DNA of 64,000 nt from Lepisosteus oculatus (GCF_040954835.1 NC_090718.1:13221532-13285531); one strand, 5' to 3'. Positions 24,531-36,250 are shown, counted from the first letter of the stretch. The notes: generated from the sequence alone by a model not told the origin. Numbers and translations are program-made.

Positions 24531-26332
24531 ATACAAATACTGCACTATAAATTCTAGCCACAGAGGCACAGTCTCGGTCATATGCACAACACCTACTTTA
24601 ATTCACTCAACAAATAAAACAAGCACTCCCTTCCAGAGGATTTATCAGTCCGATACATTCCCGGTTCAAAGGAACTAAATTTTGCATTGCAAAAATATTT
24701 TGGCTTTTAAATAGTCACAAAATAAGCTCCCCACAATATTGAATGAAATTCCGTTCATTTATGAATCCACTGAACTAGGAAAGTCTTGCAAAGGTTTACC
24801 CCCCCCAAAAAAAATATCTTGCAAGATAGCTTGTGAACTAACTAGCTACAGTATCTTTTTATTGTAGTTAAACAATTTTAACCTGAACAAGACGTTAGTT
24901 GGCCAAGATAACTAGTCGGATTATATAGGATTAATCAAAGATGTAAGCAACCCCTGACACTGCTGAGGAGTAGCTTTGTGCTTGAAATACACATTCATTT
25001 GCTCATTTTGCCTTGGAGGAGCCATTCATTACCTTGCACTCATTGAGGTCATGTCTTTATTTTTTTTGTTTGAAAATTAAGTGGCTTCCCCTCCGTTTAT
25101 TATTCTCAAGAAATTTTGTTTCTCACCAGCTTTACAATGAAAAGAGACAGTATTTGTGGCCCGATGATTCAGCAGCCAGAATTACAACATACTGTAGCTC
25201 TCAAGGGAGCAAAACCCTCATGTGGGATTTTTTCTGTTAAAAACTGCAAATGCATACTATTTGTACTGATGGTTACTTTTATTCATATACAAAAAAAAAA
25301 CAACACATTGGCTAATTAACGCTTACTAGGAACGTAATTGCACAATCCTACAACAGTTTCAAAATGTTGTGCTCATTGCTTTAGTTTTTGGTTTAATCCA
25401 CAAAGACTTGATGCAAATGGGAGCAGTTTTCAGTCCAAGAAGTGAGACGGTGAGATTTGGTCCCAATGCTTGAGACTAATGCCCACTTCTGTGCAGTTAT
25501 GTGCCATTGCGGCTGCTGGCTGGCACATGATTTGCAGAACGATTTTTCAGTGTGAATCCTTGTAAATCTTTTTGGCATTTGTGCATTTGTGTGGCCAGGC
25601 GAGTGAGTCTGGCCGGTATACAACTGCAGGAAACCATGAATATATATTCAAGTGACTCTTGATAATATAACTGTTAGGCTAAAGCAGTGTCAATTTTTGT
25701 TTCCTTCTAAAACATATTCCAGTGTCATCAATAACAATCAACACATATAATAAATTGCACATCACGTCTGGTTGCTATTAGTGAAAAACTAAGGTTATTC
25801 AAATATTTAGTGGTATATCAAATCAGCTCTAAAAATAAGAATAAGCAACTGCTGTCACCTTATATAACATACAGATTATCTGCAAACTGCAAAAAAACAG
25901 AACTAATTATTGCTAATAATAACGATTGCACTCTGCAAAAAAAAAAATTAATCCTCATTGAAATAGCTGTCAACTGTTTACGTCAGTCTCTGTAGATGTG
26001 GTTAATTTAAATAGAAAAGGTTTATTTACAGGGGTGCAGCCAATAGTTGGCATCAGCTAATTTTATGGATAGCCCAGGATATGTCACACTCACAATAGGC
26101 TGAAAAAACAACAAGAGTAGGGCACTACTATGCGACTCAAGAATGTACCCTAAATGTTCTCCAAAATATTGGAACTCTATGTAAATAACATAATTGTAAA
26201 ATATTGTCATTCTGCTTCTTGTTTGCAGACATTTTCAGCAAACCAATCACACTTACTGGGCAGGGCTTGAAAGGATTGTGTCCTGGCATTAAAAAGATAA
26301 ACAGCTCGGCTTTCACGTTTCCCCAGAAAGAA
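24531..26332. other. Non-coding AT-rich sequence, nothing identified
   Basis: No exon, RNA gene or repeat family was recognised. Several A/T homopolymers are present. Confidence 0.5.
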
Positions 26333-26361
26333 CAGTACTGCCCAGTACTGCCCAGTACTGC
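26333..26361. repeat. Short tandem repeat of a palindromic 10-mer
   Basis: CAGTACTGCC is repeated almost three times in tandem. Each unit contains the perfect palindrome CAGTACTG. Confidence 0.85.
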
Positions 26362-27079
26362 GCTCCCCTTCACCGCACACACGCACACCTCACAAACAGC
26401 AAACTATTGTGCAGCTGTCATAAAACGTAGAAAAGGCCTCCCCAAAAAAGCATGGGGGTAAGGAGGAGAGCACCCTGCCCAATAAATGTACAGATAATTG
26501 AGAGGGCAGGGGGCCCTTTTGCGACCCAGCAGGAGCTGGACTACCCAAGCCCACTAATAGGAGACGCTGAAACTTTTCAGCAGGCAACGCTTAATTGGCG
26601 CTTCTTAGTCCTGTGTTCGGAGCCAGGCCAACACAATAAAGCCATTGTGCTTTGCTTGTTAGCATTCCGCTTGCCACCTCGAGAAAGCTCTACCCTGCAT
26701 CGCCGTGCTGGGTTTGTAAGCCTCTGTAACAAGCACTTTCCATGTCACTGTAGTAAGTATCCTATCATTACCATCTTGTGGTTTGATGCAACATGCAAAC
26801 AAGCCTAGAAACGGTTATGATGGCCTGTGATAGCTGCCTCTCCTACAGCCCCCTGAGGGTATACAGGCTTTTTGTTATCACTCTAACAGAGAGATATTGT
26901 ACGTTTAGATATATATATATACAGTGTTCACAAAGACGGACAAGCTGATTCGACAGCAAAAGGGAGATTCTTTTAGAAAGATCAAAAAGCTCACTTTTCT
27001 AAAGCTTGATAAACGCAATGAAAGTGAAGATTTTGTAAACAATCCCTCATAAATGTTGCAAGACAGAGAAAGACATTTA
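26362..27079. other. Non-coding sequence, nothing identified
   Basis: An (AT)6 run is at about 26911-26922; otherwise no feature was recognised. Confidence 0.5.
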
Positions 27080-28380
27080 GCCCATCTAGCGCTTTTGATT
27101 GGTAGGGTTTTAATGATCCAAGTGTTTCCCATACCTGGTTCATCAAACGCCAGCTCAGCTTGGATCAGCTCCAACAACGTGTAGCTTGTTTCAGACTCCC
27201 ACCACCCTGTGTGTGAAGAATTCCCTCCTCCCTTCAGTTTTACAATCACTTCAGTGAAGTTACCTTTCATGTCCACTGGCTGATGTTTCATTGTTGATTG
27301 TGAAGAAGCCCAATGGGTTAAGCTTTGAAGATTTTCAACTCCTTAATCAGATCCCTGCGTACTGTTGTCTGTTTGAGGCTAAAATGGTTTAGTTCTTTTA
27401 GCCTCCAAGTAGCCCAGGAATGTACCTGGTCACTCATATCTAGACTGATTCCAGAGTAGCAAAATCATACAAGTACAAAAATGTACTACTGTACAACATG
27501 TACTAATTAAGTGATTTTAACGTAACATCCCCTGATTTGAATACCACACTTCCAACCATCCACCTAATCTTCAGTGTGGCTTTCCCACTTTCTCGCCTTG
27601 TCTTGAGCTTGAAAACGAGATGGGTAGCATCTTCAAGCTCAGTTTTCCATTCTACAGTATAGTTACGAGGGACTCTGTTGAACTTTGTCCACACCTTTCC
27701 TGCAGAAGATGCACTATTTTATAAGGTGGACATTCAGAACTGGTTTGCTGGACACCAGGGCTACAATGTAATTCTATTCTGTTATATAGGAATGCGTGCT
27801 ACGAACCTAAGTAACCAATTGTATTTAAAGACGTTATCTTTAGCAAACAGGGAGATAGGAAGTTGTGTGTGATTTTGGAACACTGCCAATCTTGTAAACA
27901 CAGGGAAGTGTGTTAGATACAGTAACAGAAAAAAAACTGAAGGACTGTTCTAGTTAAATTACTTTAACTAATTAACTAATTGCTTATCTGCATGTACCAC
28001 TCTGCACGTCACATTACATGTCATCTGCCATTTATGCACCCAGGCAGAATTCACCCTAAATCTTTCTGAATTGTTTTTTCTGTTTCTACAATGTTTTCTA
28101 ATCCCTCAATTTTGGGGTGACCTGCAAATTTAATTTGTTTGCTAACTATGCTGGAATCTACTGTATATCACTGATACTTATTAAGAAGAGCAGCAGCCCT
28201 AGTGTATACCCTTGTGGTACTTTTCCAATTCCAATTACCCACCTGGATGGTACTGCCAGGTACCTGTATCTATCCAATAACATTCTTAAAATAATTAATA
28301 CAAACACATGCATTTCCACATATGCAATTTGAGAATGAGTCTTTATGAGGAATGTCATCAAACGCCACTCACTCTATTCA
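27080..28380 (-). mobile_element. Decayed CR1/L2-like LINE with readable reverse-transcriptase block
   Basis: On the minus strand, from about 28240, the reading is VPQGYTLGLLLFLISISDIQ, which matches the [20 protein letters not shown] block of CR1/L2-type reverse transcriptases. After a stop, KQIKFAGHPKIEG (about 28135-28100) occupies the place of the catalytic FADDTK box; the second catalytic aspartates are lost. VETEKTIQKDLG follows. Further along, VRRDLIKELKIFK (about 27370-27330) and FFTHRVVGV, stop, NKL (about 27220-27185) match the C-terminus. The middle (27460-27960) is not recognisable and may be another insertion or highly diverged. Many stops and frameshifts make it dead. Family assignment to CR1/L2 is by motif memory, not a search. 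Confidence 0.7.
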
Positions 28381-29934
28381 TACTGTAGCATACAGTATAT
28401 GCTCTGTTCTTCTCCATCACTGGTATTGATATCAGAACGGTTAGCACAAGGCAAAAACACAGGGGCACTGTCTTAGGGAGATGGAAGGTCTGATTTCAGG
28501 ATATACAGGCTTTTCTTGCAGAGCCTCAAATCAATCAAGTGAACTTCTCTAAATGTCTGTTCAATCTGTCACAAGTAATGCAGTATAAACATGTCAGAAT
28601 TCAATGCTGTATTAGGATCTTGCACTTAAGCCTGCGAAGTAAGTTTTAATGGAAGACCCCATAAATGTTACTATATGCAACAGTCTACTAAATCCCCAAA
28701 AGCACCTAAAAGAGACATTTAGAGAACATTTTTTAAAAAAAAATCCACAAATAGCTATTAATGGATCAATCTTAGGTTTGCAAGGTATACCGTTTCACTT
28801 AATGTGCAAGAGATAATAGTTTCTTTGTTATTCACAGGAATTGCAAGCACCCACAGATCTGCACTTGTCAGGGCATAAGAAGACAATATAAGAAGGCACT
28901 TTACTAATCAAAAGAAGACTGCAATTTGCTTAGCTTCATCTTATCAGGGACAGCTGCCTGGCCCTTATTCTACAGGGCTTTTCATTACAGTTAAAGGGAT
29001 GTCATGTTCTTCAATTTCAACTCAGCTGGGCCCCAATCCTGCTGAAAGCATTATGTATCATTCTGCTGTGGGCTTGGAAAATTGGAAAAAACTCAAATCC
29101 ATGTAGGTTAAGAAACCAGCTGAACGTGAACTTCCAGCCTAAAGGTTATTGTTGTGGCTGTATTCTTTTTCCTACGGACCAATTACAGCAGTTAATTACC
29201 AGATCAAAATATTTTTGTTTTATTATCAAATGTAAGTTTTTTTTTGCACACTGAAGTGCATTCTGAAGCAGTAAGATGCAGGGGTTATATGTTTATTATT
29301 AATACTTTCGGTAAACCTACCTACTGTACCACTCTGTCCACTCATTCTTCAGCTCCTCTGGCTGTGCCTCACCTCTTTCTATCTTGTAGGCAACTATACA
29401 GACAAAAAAAATTTACAGCACAAATAAAAGATGCATCTAGGAGAGCAAGCAAGCTGATAAAATTCACAAAGAAGCAGTAAACTGTTTAATATTGCTGCTT
29501 CCACCTAGCTCACCAGAATGTTTTTCTGTTTGTGTTTATCGGATTCTGACTCATTCCTTGGTATATAAATTGCTGCTGTAAGGTTCTGAGGTCAAACTGC
29601 TTTTGAAATAAGCAGTTCGTGAGGACAAACCCCAAATCTCTGGGAGGACAACCTATATTTTAATACCAAACAAACAATCAAGCAGTGAGAGCAAACAACA
29701 GACCATATCTTGAACATTTAAAATACCAACAGAGTTCTTTTACAATAGGGTAAAAGACTATAATAAAAACAGTACAATGACCATTTTCGTGCACTGTTGC
29801 TGGCTGGGACAGTATTGTAAAGGCTGCAATTCCTTTAGAATGGTGTGTGCGTGTATTCAGCTACAGGGCGAGAACAAGACATTGACATAGCACACACACT
29901 CCACTGAAGCAGGGGTGTGTGGGGGCGCTTATGT
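28381..29934. other. Non-coding sequence, nothing identified
   Basis: AT-rich unique sequence; no exon, RNA or repeat family was recognised. Confidence 0.5.
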
Positions 29935-30130
29935 CATTGTCAAGAAAACTGGAAAACAGGAAGGACTTCCTTACATAAAGGATGGTGGGAGTGTGGAACA
30001 AGCTATCCGGGCATTTGGTGGAAGTCTATACCCTGGCTTCCTTCAAAAAAGCACTAGATGAAACCCATGGACCAATAAGCTACTCGCTACCACACAGGTC
30101 AAATCGGCTAGCTCCGTTTTGTAACCTTTC
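29935..30130 (+). mobile_element. CR1/L2-like LINE 3' coding fragment
   Basis: One plus-strand frame reads RMVGVWNKLSGHLVEVY, then TLASFKKALDETHGPISY, across about 29979-30081, with a stop just before RMVG. This is the best-preserved copy of the C-terminal tail in the window. It is 5'-truncated, the usual fate of LINE insertions. Confidence 0.7.
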
Positions 30131-30559
30131 TTAGGTTGCCCCTGTTGAATGCAATAGTTTCAGAGACAGGAAACTGCTTCTTCTCCCTGCTTTACTTTAT
30201 ATCGGCCGCAAAAGTGTTAAATTACCCATCTTTGACTGAAAAACCTTGGGTACTCAAAGTTACTTCTGAGATTATCTGTGCCTGAGGGCCTTGGAATTTA
30301 TGATGAGACCCTAATGGTAGATGTGCTAGAAATGTGCCATGGAGGGAGTCCTGCAGATTGCACATCACCCCCCCGAGCAAACCCTGTGCTAAAAAGAAAA
30401 CGCTTTTGGAATTGCAAGGCCGAACCACATGGAGCCCCAGAACGCCGCAATTTTTAAAATATTCCTATGCAATCATAACGTGGACGGAATTCATCCTGCA
30501 CCTTTATTGCACTTCTCCTTTTCCAAGGACTTGATTTGAAAAAGTGATCCCGCAGTTCT
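30131..30559. other. Non-coding sequence, nothing identified
   Basis: No feature was recognised. A run of seven C is near 30368. Confidence 0.5.
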
Positions 30560-31330
30560 ATAATTATATTAGCTAATAAACATTTCCACTATGCGGTGCT
30601 GAATAAGACAGCTGTATGGCATCGCTGCTCATTTTTTCATATCCGAGTCAGCTCCATGATAAATTTCCGACTGATCTTTTAATGCCCTTTCCGACTCCCA
30701 GTAACAACTCCATGTGAAAGGATGTGTTCGTTAATGAGCAGTAATGCTGGGATTAACAACATTCATCTGAAAGGCTTCTCCATTAAGAGCCTGCCTTGCT
30801 GAAGGCTGGCAGTGACTGAACACAGACACTGGAAGGCTCCCCCAGTGAAGCCGAGAGCTGGGCCTCAAAAGGCAACTCGCAGGAGGAGGATGCCAGGATG
30901 ATGGATGACATCACGCTGGGTTCTAATAAACTGGCAAAGCTCGGCGTGTCTCGGAGCGTACCGGGAGGTTTTTATTTCAGGCAGGCTGCTGTGCCTTCTG
31001 TGCTCTGCAGGCTCATTCGTACGCACGGCTCAGTGGAAAACAGCTTTAAACAAACAAGTAATTAAATCCGGTGGGTGCCCGTACTAACCACAAAGTCATT
31101 TTCCCGGTTAATTTTTGATGGAGTGCCTGCCATCCTGTCCTCGGATGGTTCCGCTGGAGGCCTAAACGCAATCCTCCGGCTTGGCCTGTACTCAATCGGA
31201 GGGGTAATTCCCCCACGCCATTCATCACCTGGCATCAAACCTGTAAAAGCAAAACCCGGCATTAACTCCTCAGCCATCTGAGCAGCGCCGCTCGTCAAAC
31301 AGGGCCTTTCGCTGGCTCGCACCAGTCAGG
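30560..31330. promoter_or_regulatory. Candidate conserved non-coding element
   Basis: Unique 770-bp block free of recognised repeats, with many TAAT/ATTA cores. It contains TTAATGAGCAGT at 30731-30742, the same 12-mer as at 7126-7137, followed at once by AATGCTGGGATTAAC, whose GGATTA is a bicoid-type (OTX/PITX) core. The texture suggests a developmental enhancer. Overlapping frames on both strands at 31046-31322 have no known motif. Confidence 0.35.
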
Positions 31331-33035
31331 ATAATGTGTTACAACAACAGCACAGAGACATCCAAGGCACAACCGAAGGAGATGCACCACAAACACACAC
31401 ACAAAAAAAATCATTATTCACTAAATGACATACTGTAATATGCAGCAAAACATCTTGAAACAACTTCTCCTTAACCAAATGATTAATCAAAATGTACTGA
31501 GAAGAAACAGAAGTTCTTAAGGCAGCATTATTTGTCATTTGCTTTTCATTTAATACAGGCTTGTCTCGGACGCTCGCGCTGTACTGTATTACACCCCAGA
31601 AGAATAATGCACCGATCCATAGAGGAATGGAAGCGGCGCAAAAAGATCAATTTTCAGATCTTGTAGGCACAGTATTTTTCATTTCCAAAGCCCTGTCACC
31701 CCGTTCCCCTGGACAGTTGAGTACCCATTGGTGCCTAAAATAAACAGGACATATCCTTTCTAGGAGACGGCGCTAAACAACAACAGCAACAACAAAAAAA
31801 AGAAAACGCCGTCAGTCACAGCTTTGCCACTTTGTCTTTTTAAAAATTTGCTGCATATCTTGAGTGCGAGCTCAATTTGGCGAGAGCGTTGTCAAACTGT
31901 TAAAACAAAGGATGCCAAGCAATGTCTTCCTGTGTCATGCCTGTGCTTTGTTCTAGAAACTCAAAAATCTGAAGAGTTAACTTTATTCCCAGTACGGTTT
32001 ATCTATGGAACTTCTGATCATATTTTAGTGCTATTTAAAAGAGTAGAAGAAAGCAGAAAAAGAAAATGAAGTCAATTTCAGAGTTGCTGTCGAACTTGAT
32101 TCGGTCATTCTGTAGATCTAAAACATGAGGATGCCATCTGCTCAAATACACTGTGGGATTCACAACCACTCTTTGCGAAACAAAGAAGATAATTTGCCAT
32201 CTAATTTATACAAACCCAATCTCCTAAAACGATTATCAAAATGGATGAGCTATTTCAATGAGTGCTGCATCCACACGCTGTATTAATTACAAGCCATGGT
32301 CTGCCAGTAAATGTTTAAAAATCTGCCCTGCACTCATTTTCATTTGTTGCTTAGCGTCACAAATAACTCTTAACTCTGTAGCTTGGTAAAGCTGACCTAA
32401 AGAGAGACTGTCTTTAAATTTCCCAAAGCAATTCTCAACGACGCAATGAATCAAGCAAGGAACGCAGTAATGTTTTGGCGATAAAGAACAGGCGACAATG
32501 CCATAAATATTTCATCTGGTGAAGCAGAATTGAAACTTTATGAGTCGTTTCTTTTCTTTTTTTTTTCCCTTGAGGTCCACCTCTCAGTTAGATAGGCAGG
32601 TGTGGTTCCTATTTCCTGATCATCGCTGCTGCTTTGACAATTCAGAGAGAACAGACACGCCGAAAAAGTAAAAGGCCAATAACTGCTCTGAGAAAACACA
32701 AGCATATATAAGGTACTGAAAAAAATTTAATACACCTACAGGGTGTACATAAAACCCCTCCCCATTACAGCATTTTTTAAACATTGGCAGCTTCAACGAG
32801 AGGAATTAATGGATTCCAGCTTTATTTATTTATGCAAAGTGCTGGCCTGTGTCCCCTCGCAGATTTCTGTTACTCCGAAGCTTTAAAGGCAAAAAGAAAT
32901 GTGGTTATGAGGCCTCGCAGAGGTTCAGCTCAAGTGAGAGTGGTTCTGAAAAGTACTGACGTCCTGCTCCCACTCTCCTCAACAGCTGTGCGGTTTCAGA
33001 AGAGATCTGCAGAAAAGGTTAAAGGAGATAAAGAG
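31331..33035. other. Non-coding sequence, nothing identified
   Basis: No repeat family or exon was recognised. A CAA-rich simple run is near 31779-31800. Confidence 0.45.
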
Positions 33036-33039
33036 ACAC

Positions 33040-33305
33040 AAGATCACTTTATTGGCCCTATACAATTTCTTGCAGTAGGAATGTGTCCTTTCGCATACCC
33101 CAGCTTGCTCTCTGTGAGACACACAGACAGGGAGAGAAACTGGGGGTCAAAGCGTGGGGTCGGCTATTGTACAGCGCCCCTGGAGCAGCTGGGGTGAAGG
33201 GCCTTGCACAGGGGCCCAATGGAGTAGGATTCCTCTGCCGGCCGCGGGATTTGAACCGGCAACCTTCCAGCCACAGGTGAAGATCCTTAGGCCACAGTGC
33301 CACCA
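33040..33305 (-). repeat. tRNA-derived SINE (family A), minus strand
   Basis: The complement of 33247-33257 is box B GGTTCAAATCC. The body and GAGAGCAAGCTGGGGTATGC tail match the copies at 18842 and 34250. The head carries a short insertion relative to the 34-kb copy (extra bases near 33276-33292), which disrupts box A. The tail continues into 'attgtatagggccaataaagtgatc', also seen in the other copies. Confidence 0.85.
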
Positions 33306-34001
33306 CTTCAGCTCCACAAAGTAGGAGGAGGACACATACTGTACAGGTGGCGTTTTTCTTCGGTTTATTTCATGATGGGCCCTGAGTCTCTTAAACACCA
33401 TTACTCTGTGCCTCCAGCGAAGCAGGAGTTAGACTGGACCACTGAAAACATTTAAGCATTTTTAACAAATTGCTTTTAATTGGAAAACATATTTTGGATT
33501 CAAATAACTGCAGAAAATAAGATTAAGGAAAACAAACCAAAGTGTAAATTATACATCAAGCGGAAGCCTAACTTTTTTTTATTTATTTTAAAAGCACATT
33601 TCTTATTAAGAATTCATCACACATGCAGAGTTTAGGCCTGACAAAAAGCAAAAAGACTATTGAATAATTTAAAAAAAATGCTGCTTCTGAATCGGCAATT
33701 TTCTTATTTCAAATATGTACTTTCATTTCTCATATTGTTCTGTTTATTTTAATGACAATTTAATTGGGAAAAAAACAAACAAAACTCCCCCCCCCCAATC
33801 TATGCTTTTGATATCCGTTTATATCATCCTTCATTTCCAGTTGTATCTCAAAATTAAAGACTGGCACTGTGCCATTTAGAAGTTTTAAAAAAATAAATGC
33901 AAAGACAACTTCACAATCTCTAGCCTTGGAAAAATTCTAGATCTTTTTTCACTAAAGAACAGTGTTAAAATGCAGTAAAAAGTGGATTCAATTAAACTAC
34001 T
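33306..34001. other. Non-coding AT-rich sequence, nothing identified
   Basis: A run of ten C is near 33787-33796; no gene or repeat family was recognised. Confidence 0.5.
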
Positions 34002-34095
34002 TCAATTAAACAGTAAAGTAGCATTCTTAGTTGTAAGTGTTGACATCAATTACACAGTAAAGTAGCATTCTTAGTTGTAAGTTACAAGTGTTGAC
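34002..34095. repeat. Local direct duplication (44 and 50 bp units)
   Basis: Unit 1 (34002-34045) and unit 2 (34046-34095) both begin TCAATTA(A/C)ACAGTAAAGT and end GTGTTGACA. They differ by one substitution and a 6-bp insertion in unit 2. The high identity implies a recent duplication. Confidence 0.9.
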
Positions 34096-34249
34096 ATATT
34101 TGATGCCTGTCTGGGTAATGTTTACACTTCAATTTGGTATAGACCGAAAAGATTTAAACCGCTGTTTGTAATGTCACTGCTTGTACTTGCGCTAAGTAGC
34201 ACCCATGGGTTGTGTGAAGTTCAGTACAAAGCAGGCAAGATAAGAGGAT

Positions 34250-34512
34250 AAGATCTGATCAATTTATTGGCCATATACAATTTTCTTGTTTTCGGAATTT
34301 GTCTTTTCGCATACCCCAGCTTGCTCTCCATGAGACACACAGACAGAGAGAGAAGCTGGGGGTCAGAGCGCAGGGTCAGCCATTTATACGGTGCCCCTGG
34401 AGCAGCTGGGGTGAAGGGCCTTGCTCAGGGGCCCGACGGAGTAGGATTCCTCTGCCGGCCGCGGGATTTGAACCGGCAACCTTCCAGCCACAGAGCCACC
34501 GCACCGTCTGAG
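34250..34512 (-). repeat. tRNA-derived SINE (family A), minus strand, intact promoter boxes
   Basis: Box B is the complement of 34464-34474 (GGTTCAAATCC) and box A the complement of about 34489-34499 (TGGCTCTGTGG). It shares body and tail with the copies at 18842 and 33040, including the 'aattgtatatggccaataaattgatc' end. It lies 1.2 kb from another copy in the same orientation. Confidence 0.85.
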
Positions 34513-34781
34513 CACAGGCAGGCCCGGCAAACAGGCTTCCGGAGGTGATAACTAGCAGATAAAAGCAGTCCAGAGTCGCGCTCAGAAGTTCGGACCGAGG
34601 AGATCACAATTCGAAAGCACGAGGGGTAAATTCAGGAGACCAGGTCAGAACAAAGTGATGGTCAAGAACCCAGGGCAAATCCTCCACAGGCAAGGAACAC
34701 GAGGACTAGAGAACGAAGCTTAGGCTCAGAGCACAACTTCAAGACAGAGCCCAGAGTACTGCCAAGGCAGACCTGAAATTA

Positions 34782-35020
34782 GAAACAAGTAATAGGTTTA
34801 TTCCATGCTGAAAAAAAAGAAGAAAGAAAACACAACGTTTTGGCCATGGAGGTGTTTGAAAGACTGCCTAGACTTTCTCCCACCTGAAGAAGGCTCCATG
34901 GCCGAAACGTTGCGTTTTCTTTCTCCTTTTTTTTCCAGCATGGAATAAACCTATTACTTGTTCCTTTGCAGCCTATGCATGCTGACGCAGCTACCCACCT
35001 GAACTACTTAAATTAGAAAT
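34782..35020. mobile_element. Inverted-arm element with hammerhead-like core, possibly Penelope-like
   Basis: Two inverted arms flank a spacer of about 26 bp. The left arm (34782-34858) is the complement of the right arm (34885-34964), both with the AACAAGTAATAGGTTTATTC theme and the GGCCATGGA core. The right arm reads CTGAAGA (34884-34890), AGGCTCCATGGCC, then GAAAC (34904-34908) and CGTTGCGTT. The outer right flank (about 34965-35015) continues with 'gcagcctatgcatgctgacgcagct', also found outside the other copies. Penelope-like elements are known to have repeats in inverted arrangement and hammerhead ribozymes; assignment here is inference. No reverse transcriptase remains. Confidence 0.55.
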
Positions 35021-35599
35021 ATCAAAATATTAAAGATCGGCTCCGCATGAGAAAGCAGTGGCGGAAGAAGGGAGCACAGGAGGAACAGACTTCCGCCTGA
35101 GCATGTAATCACGGCAACCGCCTGAAAGACAGGTGCACTGACCTGCTGGCTGCTGTGTTATCGCCAGCTCGTTCCGCAGTGCCCTGCCGATGTTCTAAAA
35201 TATTAATTTGGCTCTTGCACCGGGAGTTTACATGGGATCTAAGGCCGCGTATTGGAAAGACTAAGCTGGTAAGGGCTGAGGTAGGGTTAGAAGAACAGTG
35301 AAACTGGTTTATCTGAAAATGTTGAAGTTGTGTTTGAAATACTCAAATTAATGCAGTTTGACAGTTCAGACAGATGTCAGTTTGAATCTAGGTAATGGGA
35401 CTGATGTGGGGGTAGTGGCTATTGTTTGACCTGATGTTACATGGAAACCAAACACTACCCCCCAAATGATGAAGGTAAGACAAAAATACCATTGTCAGGT
35501 ACATCAATAACACCAGCTCAAATTTAATCATTGTTTTGACAGACGTCAAAAGGGTTCTCTAACCTTACTTAAAGCTATAGCCTGAAATGTATCAAACTC
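35021..35599. other. Non-coding sequence, nothing identified
   Basis: No feature was recognised. Confidence 0.5.
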
Positions 35600-35760
35600 A
35601 TTTTTTGACTGACAATGTTATCAAGAGCAACTTACATTTGCATCTACTGCAAATGAAAACTGTTGGGTATTTTAATTGAACAATTAAGGTGCATTGCTTA
35701 TGGGTACAACACTATCAGCCCCGGGATCTGAACCCACAGCCTTCCAGGTCCAGAATGTTA
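35600..35760 (-). repeat. tRNA-derived SINE remnant
   Basis: The complement of 35724-35734 is a box-B-like GGTTCAGATCC. The minus strand ends with 'gcagtagatgcaaatgtaagttgctct', a diverged form of the fish SINE tail seen at 21176. It is truncated and decayed. Confidence 0.5.
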
Positions 35761-36129
35761 ATTATTATTATCCCAATCCACTGTTTCTGGAGATAAATTT
35801 TCCTTTAATTCCACAACAGGGCTTAACGAGGCCCTGAAAATACTGCTTTCAGCAATTGCCAGTTGTAGACTGGATTGATATGTGGCACAATTCCCAATTG
35901 AAACAATAGTTATTTTTCAACTTTACCAAACACTGTTAATCTATTCCAAAATTATCACTTATTCCACATCAAGTGTTAATGAGCAGTGACAACTGTGTAT
36001 ACCAGTAAACGACATATACCTTAAACGTTAGACCAACTCAACGCATATCTCTTCAGAGATGGATTGCTTTCCTACACATGATATTGAGCACAGAAATTAA
36101 GCTTTTTGGCTGCCAAAGAATACTTGTTT

Positions 36130-36250
36130 TCATAGGTAACACCCTATAGCCGGCGTAAGTGTAAATGTTAACACATTTGGTGCCTACAACTAGAGTATGG
36201 TTACACTGCAACTTGAAAAGATCCGGCAAGGCTTCGATTGATGTTATAGA
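36130..36250. repeat. Diverged repeat shared with 34085-34160
   Basis: ATGTTAACACATTTGGTGCCT here aligns with GTGTTGACATATTTGATGCCT at 34087 (about 17 of 21 positions), and both continue into a 'gg/gtttacact..caa.tt' segment and AAAAGAT. The family is not recognised. Confidence 0.4.

Noticed and set aside
33058..33401. Open frames with similar peptides at 33 and 34 kb
   Set aside because: They are translations of two copies of the same tRNA-derived SINE, not a gene family.
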